A stretch of 64,000 nucleotides of DNA from Amycolatopsis thermophila (GCF_030814215.1 NZ_JAUSUT010000001.1:4216001-4280000), one strand, 5' to 3'. Positions 1-9,090 are shown, counted from the stretch's first letter. The notes: generated by a model from the sequence alone, not told the origin. Program-made: numbers and translations.

Positions 1-1
1 C

Positions 2-1081
2 ATCCTCAAGGAGGACCAGGGCCAGAACACCTGCATCTTCTCCACCGAGTTCTCGCTGCGGATGATGGCCGACATCCAGGAGTGGTTCATCGAGCACGGG
101 GTGCGCAACTTCTACTCGGTGTCGATCTCGGGCTACCACATCGCCGAGGCGGGGGCGAACCCGATCTCGCAGCTGGCGTTCACGCTGGCCAACGGGTTCA
201 CCTACGTCGAGTCGTACCTGGCGCGCGGCATGAAGGTCGACGACTTCGCGCCCAACCTGTCGTTCTTCTTCTCCAACGGCATGGACGCCGAGTACTCGGT
301 GCTGGGCCGGGTCGCGCGCCGCATCTGGGCGGTGGCGATGAAGGAGCGCTACGGCGCCAACGAGCGGTCGCAGAAGCTCAAGTACCACGTGCAGACGTCG
401 GGCCGGTCGCTGCACGCGCAGGAGATGAGCTTCAACGACATCCGCACCACGCTGCAGGCGCTGTGCGCGCTCTACGACAACGCGAACTCGTTGCACACCA
501 ACGCCTACGACGAGGCGATCACCACGCCGACGGAGAGCTCGGTGCGGCGCGCGATGGCCATCCAGATGATCATCAACAAGGAGTGGGGCCTGTCGAAGAA
601 CGAGAACCCGTTGCAGGGTTCGTTCATCATCGACGAGCTGACCGACCTGGTCGAGGAGGCCGTGCTGGCCGAGTTCGACCGGATGGCCGAGCGCGGCGGT
701 GTGCTGGGCGCGATGGAGACCGGCTACCAGCGCGGCAAGATCCAGGACGAGTCGATGCTGTACGAGCGGCTCAAGCACGAGGGCACGCTGCCGATCGTCG
801 GGGTGAACACATTCCGCAACCCGCACCCCGAGGAGGACGAGGTCGAGGTCGAACTGGCGCGCGCCACGGAGGAGGAGAAGCAGTCGCAGCTGACGCGGCT
901 GGCCGACTTCCAGCAGCGGCACAGCCGGGAGGCCCAGGAGGCGCTCCGGGCGCTCCGCGAGGCCGCCACCCGCGGCGAGAACCTGTTCGGCGTGCTGATG
1001 GACGCCGCGCGGGTCTGCTCGCTCGGGCAGATCACCGACGCGTTCTTCGAAGTCGGCGGCCAGTACCGGCGCAACATCTAG
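2..1081 (+). CDS. icmF: Fused isobutyryl-CoA mutase IcmF, C-terminal part
   Basis: This is the last ~359 residues of a coenzyme B12-dependent acyl-CoA mutase; the 5' part lies outside the window. The visible segment is the substrate-binding TIM barrel of the large subunit, with the stretches [39 protein letters not shown] and [20 protein letters not shown] that are typical of IcmF rather than of methylmalonyl-CoA mutase. IcmF isomerises isobutyryl-CoA and n-butyryl-CoA and carries a B12-binding and a G-protein domain upstream; these cannot be seen here. The substrate is therefore inferred from the C-terminal sequence only. Two GC-rich hairpins follow the stop. Confidence 0.85.
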   Translation: MLKEDQGQNTCIFSTEFSLRMMADIQEWFIEHGVRNFYSVSISGYHIAEAGANPISQLAFTLANGFTYVESYLARGMKVDDFAPNLSFFFSNGMDAEYSVLGRVARRIWAVAMKERYGANERSQKLKYHVQTSGRSLHAQEMSFNDIRTTLQALCALYDNANSLHTNAYDEAITTPTESSVRRAMAIQMIINKEWGLSKNENPLQGSFIIDELTDLVEEAVLAEFDRMAERGGVLGAMETGYQRGKIQDESMLYERLKHEGTLPIVGVNTFRNPHPEEDEVEVELARATEEEKQSQLTRLADFQQRHSREAQEALRALREAATRGENLFGVLMDAARVCSLGQITDAFFEVGGQYRRNI

Positions 1082-1094
1082 AAGCCGTGCGCAC

Positions 1095-1172
1095 GGTGGC
1101 GGGTCGCGGCGGCCCGCCACCGGTGACCCGCCGACCGGGCCGGGAATAGCGCGCCCCGGTCGGCGGGTTACC
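1095..1172 (+). terminator. Two consecutive GC hairpins after icmF
   Basis: A 9-bp perfect stem (1095-1103 with 1113-1121) is followed by an 18-bp stem (1122-1139 with 1155-1172, one G-T wobble). The second ends 7 bases before the ATG of the next gene. There is no T-run. It probably ends icmF transcription, but its position also allows a role in the leader of the downstream gene. Confidence 0.6.
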
Positions 1173-1179
1173 GGGATAC

Positions 1180-2010
1180 ATGGAGTTCGGGATCTCGACG
1201 TTCATCACCGACGAAGGCATCCGCCCCGGCGCGCTGGGCCGTGCGCTGGAGGAACGCGGCTTCGACTCGCTGCTGCTGGCCGAGCACTCGCACATCCCGG
1301 TCAGCCGGGAGAGCCCCTATCCCGGCGGCGGTGACCTGCCGCGCGTCTACTACCGCACCCTCGACCCGTTCGTCGCCCTCACCGCGGTCGCGGCCGAGAC
1401 GACCGACCTGCTGCTGTTCACCGGTGTCGCCCTGCTGGTCCAGCGGGACGTCATCCACACGGCCAAGGAGGTCGCGAGCCTCGACCTGCTCTCCGGCGGG
1501 CGCGTGGCCTTCGGCGTCGGCGTCGGGTGGAACCGCGAGGAGATGCGCAACCACGGCACCGACCCGCGCACCCGCGGCGCCCTGATCGACGAGCAGATCC
1601 AGGCGCTCAAGGCGATCTGGACGCAGGACGAGGCCGAGTTCCACGGCAAGCACGTCGACTTCGACCCGATCTGGCAGTGGCCCAAACCGGTGCAGCGCCC
1701 GCACCCGCCGATCTACGTCGGCGGCGAGAGCGAGGCCGCGCTCAACCGGTTGGCCAAGCACGCCGACGGCTGGATGCCGCGGTCGCACACGCCGGCGGCG
1801 GAGATCCAGCGCGTCCGGGCGTGGCTGGCCGAGCAGGGCCGCACCGACGTGCCGTTCACCGTGTTCGGCGCCGGGCGCAGCGAAGAGGCCCTCGCCGGGT
1901 ACGCCGAGGCCGGTGTCGAGCGCGTGACGTTCATGCTGGGCACCCGGCCCGAGTCGGAGACCCTGGCCAAGCTGGACGAACTCGCCGCACTCGCGGAGGG
2001 CTACCGGTGA
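1180..2010 (+). CDS. LLM-class F420-dependent oxidoreductase, copy 1
   Basis: A 276-residue luciferase-like TIM-barrel protein of the type that uses coenzyme F420 for hydride transfer. Family marks are the start EFGISTFITDEG, the AEHSHIP motif near residue 35, LDPFVALTAVAAET, LASLDLLSGGRVAFGVGVGWN-like text and the YVGGES loop. The substrate is unknown. It overlaps the next gene, a clear paralogue, by four bases (GTGA at 2007-2010), so the two are cotranscribed and probably translationally coupled. An ATG at 1180 starts the family-conserved N-terminus; no good Shine-Dalgarno site precedes it because the hairpin arm occupies that space. Confidence 0.8.
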   Translation: MEFGISTFITDEGIRPGALGRALEERGFDSLLLAEHSHIPVSRESPYPGGGDLPRVYYRTLDPFVALTAVAAETTDLLLFTGVALLVQRDVIHTAKEVASLDLLSGGRVAFGVGVGWNREEMRNHGTDPRTRGALIDEQIQALKAIWTQDEAEFHGKHVDFDPIWQWPKPVQRPHPPIYVGGESEAALNRLAKHADGWMPRSHTPAAEIQRVRAWLAEQGRTDVPFTVFGAGRSEEALAGYAEAGVERVTFMLGTRPESETLAKLDELAALAEGYR

Positions 2011-2816
2011 AACTGGGCATCTCCACGTTCGTCACGGACGAGAGCGCGCGCCCCGATGTGCTGGCCAAGGCGGTCGAGGAGCGCGGGTTCGACGCGTTGT
2101 TCCTCGCCGAGCACTCGCACATCCCGGTCAACCGCCAGACGCCGTACCCGCCCGGCGGCGACATGGCGCGAGCCTACTACCGCGCGCTCGACCCGTTCGT
2201 CGCGCTGACGGCGGCCGCGGCGGCGACCTCGACGGTGAAGCTGGGCACCGGCATCGCGCTGCTGATCCAGCGGGACGTCCTGCACACCGCGAAGTCGGTC
2301 GCGAGCCTGGACCTGCTCTCCGGTGGCCGGTTCCTGTTCGGCGTCGGCGTCGGCTGGAACCGGGAGGAAATGCGCAACCACGGCACCGATCCCCGCACCC
2401 GCGGTGCTCTGCTGGACGAGCAGATCCAGGCGCTGCGGACGATCTGGACGCGGGACGAGGCCGAGTTCCACGGCGCGCACGTCGACTTCGACCCGGTCTT
2501 CCAGTGGCCCAAGCCGGCCCGCCCGGTGCCGGTCTACATCGGCGGCAACAGCGCGCCGGCGCTGGAGCGGGCGAAGCGCCTGGAGGCCGGCTGGCTGCCC
2601 AACGCCCTGCGCGACCCGGATGCGGCGCGGGCCCAGGTCACGCAGGCCGGTTCGGTCCCGGTGACGGCCACGTCGGCGCCGCCGGACCCGGCGCTGCTGG
2701 ACGCCTACGCGGAGGCGGGTGCGGAGCGGGTGACGCTCGGGTTGCCGGCCTCGTCGGAGGGCGACACGTTGCGCCGCCTGGACGCGCTGGCGGCGCTGGC
2801 CCCGCGCTTCGCCTGA
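2007..2816 (+). CDS. LLM-class F420-dependent oxidoreductase, copy 2
   Basis: A 269-residue luciferase-like oxidoreductase and close paralogue of the gene upstream. Both share AEHSHIPV, LDPFVALTA, RDVxHTAKxVASLDLLSGG and GVGWNREEMRNHGTDPRTRG almost word for word. The GTG start at 2007 overlaps the upstream stop and aligns with the start of copy 1. The C-terminal third differs most (YIGGNSAPALERAKRLEAG), which suggests different substrates after a tandem duplication. F420 dependence is a family inference. No partner gene indicates the substrate. Confidence 0.8.
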   Translation: MKLGISTFVTDESARPDVLAKAVEERGFDALFLAEHSHIPVNRQTPYPPGGDMARAYYRALDPFVALTAAAAATSTVKLGTGIALLIQRDVLHTAKSVASLDLLSGGRFLFGVGVGWNREEMRNHGTDPRTRGALLDEQIQALRTIWTRDEAEFHGAHVDFDPVFQWPKPARPVPVYIGGNSAPALERAKRLEAGWLPNALRDPDAARAQVTQAGSVPVTATSAPPDPALLDAYAEAGAERVTLGLPASSEGDTLRRLDALAALAPRFA

Positions 2817-3018
2817 GCCGGACGCGGAGGGTCCACTGTGGGCGGTGCGGAACCGGCCTCCCGCCGGCGCCGCGCCGGCCGCCCGGGTCGCCGGAGCAGT
2901 GCCGACGTGCTGGTGCTCGGTGGTCAGGACGCGCATGGCGACCGCGCCGAACACCGCTGCGGGGAGCACGGCCCGGCGGCCGACCCGACGGGGCGTCACG
3001 GCTGGCGACGAAACGATC

Positions 3019-3654
3019 TCAGCGCGTGTTGTCCAGCAGCAGGTGCACCGACAGCTCCAGCCGGTTGGCGACGTCGGCGGCCGACGCCCGGCGCGTGACC
3101 CACGCGACCAGGTTCGCCATCCACACGTCGGCGATGAGGTGGAACACCGCGCGGTCGTGCTCGGTCGGCTCCTCGATGCCCATCGCGCGGGCGAACATGC
3201 TCTCCAGCAGCCGCCCGACCTGCTCGACCTCGGCGGCGGCGGTGGTGTCGGCGAACATGAACGCGCGCACCATCGCCTCGGTCAGGTGCGGGTCGCGCTG
3301 CATCATCCGCGTGTTGCGGCTGAGCACGAAGATGAGCCGCTCGCTGGGCGTGTCGCCGGGGATGCTCGAGCGCTGCAGCTTCTCGTGGGCGCGCTCGAAC
3401 TCGCGGGCCAGACCGGACACCAGGAGGTGGATCTTGGACGGGAAGTACCGGTAGAGGGTGCCCAGCGCCACGTCGGCCTTCTCGGCCACGGCCCGCATCT
3501 GCACGGCGTCGTACCCGCCCTTGGCGGCCAGCGCCAGGGTCGCGTCGATGATGCGCCTGCGCCGGTCCCGCTGGGCGGCGGACCCGAGCTCGTCGCTGGA
3601 CAGCGCGCTCATCCCGGTCTTGGGTTGGGTGGACGTCTTCGCTTTCCCGGCCAT
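3019..3654 (-). CDS. kstR: TetR-family repressor KstR of sterol catabolism
   Basis: A 211-residue TetR regulator whose N-terminal helix-turn-helix (RRRRIIDATLALAAKGGYDA, then VQMRAVAEKADVALGTLYRYFPSK) and C-terminal half (TEAMVRAFMFADTTAAAEVEQV, FARAMGIEEPTEHD, VAWVTRRASAADVANRLEL) closely follow mycobacterial KstR, which represses cholesterol genes until a steroid-CoA ligand binds. The gene diverges from fadE34, the same arrangement as Rv3574/Rv3573c. A KstR-like box lies 12 bases upstream of the chosen ATG (3654) and a second beside fadE34, consistent with autoregulation. A shorter start at 3612 (MSALSSDELG) is also possible and matches the conserved region. Confidence 0.93.
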   Translation of the reverse strand: MAGKAKTSTQPKTGMSALSSDELGSAAQRDRRRRIIDATLALAAKGGYDAVQMRAVAEKADVALGTLYRYFPSKIHLLVSGLAREFERAHEKLQRSSIPGDTPSERLIFVLSRNTRMMQRDPHLTEAMVRAFMFADTTAAAEVEQVGRLLESMFARAMGIEEPTEHDRAVFHLIADVWMANLVAWVTRRASAADVANRLELSVHLLLDNTR

Positions 3655-3666
3655 CGGCACCTGCTC

Positions 3667-3680
3667 CGGAACTTGTTTCA
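3667..3680. promoter_or_regulatory. KstR operator, kstR side (imperfect)
   Basis: CGGAACTTGTTTCA fits TnnAACnnGTTnnA except for the first base. It lies just upstream of the kstR start, as expected for autoregulation. Confidence 0.6.
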
Positions 3681-3746
3681 GTTTCACCCGACAGCTTACC
3701 GGTCCGGCGCCTGATCTCGCGCATCGAGTGGATCTGGCCACAAAAC

Positions 3747-3760
3747 TGAAACACGTTCTA
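3747..3760. promoter_or_regulatory. KstR operator, fadE34 side
   Basis: TGAAACACGTTCTA matches TnnAACnnGTTnnA fully. It ends 11 bases before the ATG of fadE34 at 3772, so the transcript is probably leaderless or nearly so. Confidence 0.8.
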
Positions 3761-3771
3761 TAGTGAGCCGC

Positions 3772-5763
3772 ATGTCAGTCCTGACCGCGCAGCAGCGCGC
3801 ACTGGCCGAGACGATCCGCTCCGTCGGCCGCACCCGCGAGGACCTGGCCGCGATCGGCGTGTTCGGGATCGGGGTGCCCGAGGAGCTGGGCGGCGCGGGC
3901 GGGACGGTCGCCGACGCGGCCGTGGCCGTCGAGGAAGCGGCCGCCGCGCTGGTGCCCGGCCCGGTCTTCGGCACCGTCCTGGCGGCTCTGCTGCTGGGCC
4001 GCCAGGGCGGATCACCGGTGGCGAAGGAGCTGCTCCCGGCCTTCGCGGACGGGTCGGCCAGCGCCGGGGTGGCGCTGTCGCCCGGCGGACCGGTGCTCGA
4101 CGCCGACGCCACGCACGTGCTGGTCGCCGACGGTGCCCGCTGGGGCATCAGCGACTCCGGCGCGGCCGCCGTCGAGTCGTTCGATCTGTCCCGCGCCTTC
4201 GGAACCGTGCCTGGCAGCGCGGGTGCGGACTTCGAGGGACCGGTCCGGGCGTACGCGGCGACCCTGGCGGCGGCCGAGGCGGCGGGGATCGCGCGGTGGT
4301 GCCTGGAGACGGCTGCCGGCTACGCCAAGGTGCGCGAGCAGTTCGGCCGTCCGATCGGGTCGTTCCAGGCGGTCAAGCACCTGTGCGCGGAGATGCTGTG
4401 CCGGGCCGAGCTGGCCGGCGCGCTCGCGTGGGACGCGGCGCGGGCCGCCGGGGAGTCGCCGGAGCAGCACGAGTTCGCCGCGGCGGTCGCGGCGGCCGGG
4501 GCGCTCGACGCGGCCGTGGACACCGCGAAGGACTGCATTCAGGTGCTCGGTGGAATCGGTTTCACCTGGGAGCACGACGCGCACCGCTACCTGCGCCGCG
4601 CGGTGTCGCTGCGGCAGTGGCTCGGCGGTTCCGCCGCGTGGCGGCGGGAGGCCGCTTCCCTCGCGCTGCGAGGGAGGCGTCGTCGTCTGGCCGTCGACCT
4701 GTCGGAGCACTTCGATCCCGACGTGCGGGCGACGGTGGAGGAGATCGCGGCGCTGCCGGCCGCGGAACAGCGGGCGAGGCTGGCCACGTCGGGTTACCTC
4801 ATGCCGCACTGGCCCGCCCCGTACGGCTTGGACGCGACACCCGCGCAGCAGCTGGTGATCGACGCCGAGCTGGCACGGGCGGGGGTGACGCGACCCGATC
4901 TGGTGATCGGCGCGTGGGCCGTGCCCACCTTGCTGGAGCACGGCACCGATGAGCAGCGGCACCGGTTCGCGATGCCGACCCTGCGCGGCGAGCTGAGCTG
5001 GTGCCAGCTGTTCAGCGAGCCCGGCGCCGGGTCCGACCTGGCCTCGCTGCGCACCCGCGCCACCAAAGTGGACGGTGGGTACGTGTTGTCCGGGCAGAAG
5101 GTCTGGACCTCGCTCGCGCGCGAGGCGGACTGGGGCATCTGCCTGGCCCGCACCGATCTGGACGCGCCGAAGCACCGGGGCATCACCTACTTCCTGGTCG
5201 ACATGGCTTCACCCGGCATCGAGATCCGGCCGCTGCGGGAGATCACCGGCGTCGAGCGGTTCAACGAGGTCTTCCTGGACGACGTGTTCGTGCCGGAGGA
5301 GAACGTGGTGGGCGAGGTGAACGGCGGCTGGCGGCTGGCGCGGACGACGCTGGCCAACGAACGCGTCGCGATGAGCGGCGGCTCGTCGGTCGGAGAGGCG
5401 GTCGAGGAGCTGCTGGCCGGCGTGGACGATCCCGATCCGGCGGTGCTGGAGCGGCTCGGCGCGCTCGTCGCGGAGGGGTCGGCGTGCGCGCTGCTCGACC
5501 TGCGCTCGACCCTGCGCCGGCTGGCCGGCCAGGACCCGGGCGCGGAATCCAGCGTGCGCAAGCTGATCGGCGTCCGGCACCGGCAGGCCGCGGCGGAGAC
5601 CGCCCTGGACCTGCTGGGACCCGCAGGTGTCCTGGTCACCGACGGTACGGCCGCCGCGCAGCACGAGTTCCTGCTCACGCGTTGCCTGAGCATCGCCGGC
5701 GGCACCACGCAGATCCTGCTGTCCGTGGCCGCGGAACGCCTGCTGGGGCTGCCTCGATCCTGA
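3772..5763 (+). CDS. fadE34: Two-domain acyl-CoA dehydrogenase FadE34 (ChsE3)
   Basis: A 663-residue protein made of two acyl-CoA dehydrogenase units in tandem. The first half has YAKVREQFGRPIGSFQAVKH and CIQVLGGIGFTWEHDAHRYLRRA; the second half has the flavin-contact region FSEPGAGSDLASLRTRA, SGQKVWTSLAREADWG and the C-terminal SIAGGTTQILLSVAAERLLG. This fused layout and the position beside kstR match Rv3573c (FadE34/ChsE3), a steroid side-chain acyl-CoA dehydrogenase. I prefer ATG 3772 over GTG 3763 because the distance from the KstR box then equals that seen at fadD19 and the 42.6-kb ligase gene. The helicase gene follows after seven bases. Confidence 0.9.
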   Translation: MSVLTAQQRALAETIRSVGRTREDLAAIGVFGIGVPEELGGAGGTVADAAVAVEEAAAALVPGPVFGTVLAALLLGRQGGSPVAKELLPAFADGSASAGVALSPGGPVLDADATHVLVADGARWGISDSGAAAVESFDLSRAFGTVPGSAGADFEGPVRAYAATLAAAEAAGIARWCLETAAGYAKVREQFGRPIGSFQAVKHLCAEMLCRAELAGALAWDAARAAGESPEQHEFAAAVAAAGALDAAVDTAKDCIQVLGGIGFTWEHDAHRYLRRAVSLRQWLGGSAAWRREAASLALRGRRRRLAVDLSEHFDPDVRATVEEIAALPAAEQRARLATSGYLMPHWPAPYGLDATPAQQLVIDAELARAGVTRPDLVIGAWAVPTLLEHGTDEQRHRFAMPTLRGELSWCQLFSEPGAGSDLASLRTRATKVDGGYVLSGQKVWTSLAREADWGICLARTDLDAPKHRGITYFLVDMASPGIEIRPLREITGVERFNEVFLDDVFVPEENVVGEVNGGWRLARTTLANERVAMSGGSSVGEAVEELLAGVDDPDPAVLERLGALVAEGSACALLDLRSTLRRLAGQDPGAESSVRKLIGVRHRQAAAETALDLLGPAGVLVTDGTAAAQHEFLLTRCLSIAGGTTQILLSVAAERLLGLPRS

Positions 5764-5770
5764 ATCGTCG

Positions 5771-8539
5771 GTGGTCACGCCTATCGTGGCCACCGTGGAA
5801 TGGACCGAGACGACCAGGGCGATCTTCGTGCCCTCGGACCCGCCCCGCGACGGCGCGCTCGCCGTGTGGGGCGACCAGCCGGGGCCGACGCCGGTCGAGC
5901 TCGTGCTGCCCGCCGGGGCAGGCAAGTCCTTCCGCCGCACCAGGGTCGACGCGCACGTGCTGCCGCTGGCCGAGGCCATCCCCCGCCTGCTCGCCCTCAC
6001 CGAGCCCAGCCCGGCCACCGGCGCGTGGGCGGCCGCGGTCACGGCGGGGCTGAACCTGATCTCGCGCGGGCGCATCCGGCCCGCGGCGAGCACGGGCGGG
6101 GTGGACGCCTGGCGGGTCGGGCCGCTCGACGCCGCCGACGAAGGCCTGCTGCGCGACCTGGCCGCCGCGTTGCCGCCGGAGTCCCACGCCCTCCCGTTGT
6201 CCGGGCTGAAACGGATCCGCCTGCACTCGCCGGAGACGCTGGTCCGCGCGCTCTGGGACGCCACGGCTGACGTGCTCGTCCGCACCCCCGCGGCCCGCGT
6301 CGTCGCCGGCGGGCCCGCGTTCGCCGCGCCGGAGCCCACCCTCCTGGGCGAGGAGAGCGTCGCCTGGCTCGCCGACCTCGCCGCGGAGCAGGAGGCGGGC
6401 GCCCAGCTCCAGCTGCGGATCGAGGTCCGCGAAACCGAGGAGGACTTCGCCTTCACCGGCGTCCTCGCGCTGCGCAGCCGGGCCGATCCGAGCCTGGTCG
6501 TCGACGCGGCGACGCTGTGGGACGCGCCGGACGCGGTGTTGTCCCGGTTCGGTGAGCAGGTCGAGGCGCAGCTGCTCATCGGGTTGCGGCGCGGCGCCCG
6601 CGCGTGGTCGCCGCTCGGCCGGATGCTCGAGGCCGCCGCCCCCAGCGAGCTGAGGCTGGACGACGCCGAGGTGGCCGACCTGCTCGACGGCGGCCGGGAC
6701 GCGCTGTCCGCCACCGGCATCGAGGTGCTGTGGCCGCGCGGGATGTTCGGTGACACCGTGCGGGCCAAGGCGAGCGCGACGCCGTCGCCCGGCAGCGAGG
6801 GCGGCGCGGTGTTCCGCCTGACCGACCTGCTGAAGTTCCGGTGGCAGCTCAGCCTGGGCGGCACGGACCTCACCGAGCACGAGGTGTCCGCGCTGGCCGA
6901 GGCGAAACGCCCGTTCGTGCGGCTGCGCGGGCAGTGGGTGCGGGTGGACAGCGGGTTGCTGGCCCGGCTGCGCCGCTCGCCGCGGACGGTGACCGGCGCG
7001 CAGGCGCTGGCCGCCGCGCTCACCGGTGAGCTCCGGCTCGACGACGAGGAGCTCGACTTCGCCGCCCCGCCCGTGCTCGACGGCCTGGTGCGACGGCTGC
7101 GGGCGCCGGGGGAACCGGTCGAGCCGGACGCCGACCTGCAGGCCACCCTGCGGCCCTACCAGCGCGCCGGGCTGTCCTGGCTGGTCCGGATGACCGAGCT
7201 GGGGCTGGGCGGCATCCTCGCCGACGACATGGGCCTGGGGAAGACGATCCAGCTCATCGCGCTGCACCTGCACCGCCGCGCGCTCGGTGCCGGGCCGACG
7301 CTCGTGCTGTGCCCGACGTCGCTGCTGGGCAACTGGGAGCGCGAGTTCGCGCGGTTCGCGCCGAAGGTCCCGGTGCGCCGGTTCCACGGCGGGCGGCGGC
7401 ACCTCGACGACCTCGGACCGGACGAGGTCGTCCTCGCCACCTACGGCGTCCTCCGCCGCGACCGCGCCACGCTGTCCGAAGTGGACTGGGGCCTGATCGC
7501 CGCGGACGAGGCGCAGCACGTCAAGAACCCGCTTTCGGTGACGGCCAGGGAACTGCGGAAGATCCCGTCGCCGGCGCGGATCGCGCTGACCGGCACGCCG
7601 ATGGAGAACCGGCTCACCGAGTTGTGGTCCATCCTGGACTGGACGACACCCGGCCTGCTCGGGTCCCTGGAGCACTTCCGGCGCACCGTCGCCCGCCCCG
7701 TCGAGCGCGATCGCGACGCGGGCAGCACCGAGCGGCTGGCGTCCACGGTGCGGCCGTTCCTGTTGCGGCGCCGCAAAACCGACCCGGACATCGCGCCGGA
7801 GCTGCCGCGCAAGACGGAGACCGACCGGTACGTGCCGCTGACCACCGAGCAGGCCACCCTGTACGAGGCGGTGGTGCGGGAGAACCTGGCGGTGATCCGC
7901 GAGTCGCAGGGCGTGCAGCGGCGCGGGCAGGTGCTCAAGCTGCTCACCGAGCTGAAACAGATCTGCAACCACCCGGCGCAGTACCTCAAGGAGAGCGGGC
8001 CGGTGCCCGGGCGGTCCGGCAAGCTCGCCGCGTTCGAGGAGCTGCTGGACGTGATCCTCGACGAGGGCGAGAGCGTGCTGGTGTTCAGCCAGTACGTGCA
8101 GCTGTGCCGGCTGCTGGAGGCCCGGCTGACCGAACGCGGGCTGCCCGTGCAGCTGCTGTCCGGTGCGGTGCCGGCGCGGCAGCGGGAGGAGATGGTCGCC
8201 CGGTTCCAGCGCGGTGACGCACCGGTGTTCCTGTTGTCGCTCAAGGCGGGGGGCGTCGGGCTGAACCTGACCCGCGCGACGCACGTGATCCACTACGACC
8301 GGTGGTGGAACCCGGCGGTCGAGGACCAGGCGACCGACCGCGCGTACCGCATCGGGCAGGACCGGCCGGTGCAGGTCCACCGGCTCATCGCGGAGGGCAC
8401 GCTGGAGGAGCGGATCGCCGGTGTGCTGGCCGACAAGCGCGGCCTGGCGGAGAGCGTGATCGGCGCCGGGGAGGACTGGATCACCGAACTGAGCGACGAC
8501 GAGCTGACCGACCTGGTGCGGCTGGGTGACCCGGGATGA
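5771..8539 (+). CDS. SNF2-family helicase-like ATPase
   Basis: A 922-residue Swi2/Snf2 ATPase. The N-terminal ~450 residues are the bacterial SNF2-associated region (SLGGTDLTEHEVSALAEAKRPFVRLRGQWV). The ATPase core starts near residue 460 with LRPYQRAGLSWLVRM, then motif I ILADDMGLGKT, motif II AADEAQHVKN (DEAQ), motif III ALTGTPMENRL, and the second lobe LSLKAGGVGLNLTRATHVIHYDRWWNPAVEDQATDRAYRIGQ. It resembles mycobacterial HelZ-type proteins; the cellular role is not established. The GTG start is uncertain; GTG 5795 is an alternative. It forms an apparent operon with the repeat frame and SWIM protein downstream, a common actinobacterial pairing. Confidence 0.88.
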   Translation: MVTPIVATVEWTETTRAIFVPSDPPRDGALAVWGDQPGPTPVELVLPAGAGKSFRRTRVDAHVLPLAEAIPRLLALTEPSPATGAWAAAVTAGLNLISRGRIRPAASTGGVDAWRVGPLDAADEGLLRDLAAALPPESHALPLSGLKRIRLHSPETLVRALWDATADVLVRTPAARVVAGGPAFAAPEPTLLGEESVAWLADLAAEQEAGAQLQLRIEVRETEEDFAFTGVLALRSRADPSLVVDAATLWDAPDAVLSRFGEQVEAQLLIGLRRGARAWSPLGRMLEAAAPSELRLDDAEVADLLDGGRDALSATGIEVLWPRGMFGDTVRAKASATPSPGSEGGAVFRLTDLLKFRWQLSLGGTDLTEHEVSALAEAKRPFVRLRGQWVRVDSGLLARLRRSPRTVTGAQALAAALTGELRLDDEELDFAAPPVLDGLVRRLRAPGEPVEPDADLQATLRPYQRAGLSWLVRMTELGLGGILADDMGLGKTIQLIALHLHRRALGAGPTLVLCPTSLLGNWEREFARFAPKVPVRRFHGGRRHLDDLGPDEVVLATYGVLRRDRATLSEVDWGLIAADEAQHVKNPLSVTARELRKIPSPARIALTGTPMENRLTELWSILDWTTPGLLGSLEHFRRTVARPVERDRDAGSTERLASTVRPFLLRRRKTDPDIAPELPRKTETDRYVPLTTEQATLYEAVVRENLAVIRESQGVQRRGQVLKLLTELKQICNHPAQYLKESGPVPGRSGKLAAFEELLDVILDEGESVLVFSQYVQLCRLLEARLTERGLPVQLLSGAVPARQREEMVARFQRGDAPVFLLSLKAGGVGLNLTRATHVIHYDRWWNPAVEDQATDRAYRIGQDRPVQVHRLIAEGTLEERIAGVLADKRGLAESVIGAGEDWITELSDDELTDLVRLGDPG

Positions 8540-9090
8540 CCGTCGGGTCCGGCGTTCACCGCTCGACGCCATGCCGTGCCGCCGGTGGAAGGCGCCGGGG
8601 TCGGGCTTTTGTGCGCGGGGGTAGGGGTGGCCGGCGCGTGGGTGGGGGCTGGATCGTCGGTCCGGGTGGTGTGGTGGGTAGGCGGTGTGGTTGTGGGCGG
8701 CGTGTCGGCGCGGTGGGGCGGCGTCGTTCGGGGGTGTCGGTGCGTGGTGTGTCGCTGGGGTGGTCCCGGGTTGTGGTGACCCGGCGGCGGGGTTGGGCTT
8801 GGGTGCGCGGGGGTAGGGGTGGCCGGCGCGTGGGCGGGGGCTGGATCGCCGGATCGGGTGGTGTGGTGGGCAGGCGGCGTGTCGGCGCGGTGGGGCGGCG
8901 TCGTCCGTGGGCGCCTGTGCGCGGTGCGTCGCTGGGGCGGTCCTGGGCTGTGGTGACCAGGCGCTGGGGTTGGGCTTGGGTGCGCGGGGGCAGGGGTGGC
9001 CGGCGCGTGGGCGGGGGCTGGATCGCCATGCCGGGTCGTGTCCCCGGGCGCTCGCGCGTCGGCGGTCCGCCGTCGGGAGTGCCGGGATGA
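8536..9090 (+). CDS. Repeat-built Arg/Gly/Val/Trp-rich reading frame between helicase and SWIM genes
   Basis: This frame of 184 residues starts at an ATG overlapping the helicase stop (ATGA at 8536-8539) and stops inside the SWIM start codon (ATGA at 9087-9090). The product would consist of two full and one partial copy of a ~60-residue unit containing VRGGRGGRRVGGGWI and WGWAW-like text. The repeats differ in length by 15 bases, which keeps the frame. No domain is recognisable and the composition is highly basic. Either it is a translated linker protein or a repeat expansion inside a former helicase-SWIM junction; coupling on both sides is the only evidence for translation. Confidence 0.35.
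   Translation: MTVGSGVHRSTPCRAAGGRRRGRAFVRGGRGGRRVGGGWIVGPGGVVGRRCGCGRRVGAVGRRRSGVSVRGVSLGWSRVVVTRRRGWAWVRGGRGGRRVGGGWIAGSGGVVGRRRVGAVGRRRPWAPVRGASLGRSWAVVTRRWGWAWVRGGRGGRRVGGGWIAMPGRVPGRSRVGGPPSGVPG
8611..9027 (+). repeat. Imperfect G-rich tandem repeat
   Basis: Three copies begin with GTGCGCGGGGG at 8611, 8803 and 8980, giving spacings of 192 and 177 bases; the third copy is cut short near 9027. The best-conserved part is about 48 bases long. The plus strand is strongly G-rich and C-poor. The whole 8540-9086 stretch between the helicase and SWIM genes is taken up by this repeat and its flanks. Confidence 0.85.

Noticed and set aside
2001..2999. Minus-strand frame downstream of kstR with a signal-peptide-like start
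   Set aside because: Only the first ~60 residues are outside the F420 oxidoreductase gene; the rest is an antisense shadow and no family sequence appears.
8611..9027. CRISPR array
   Set aside because: Only three imperfect long repeats with no regular short repeat-spacer pattern and no cas genes.
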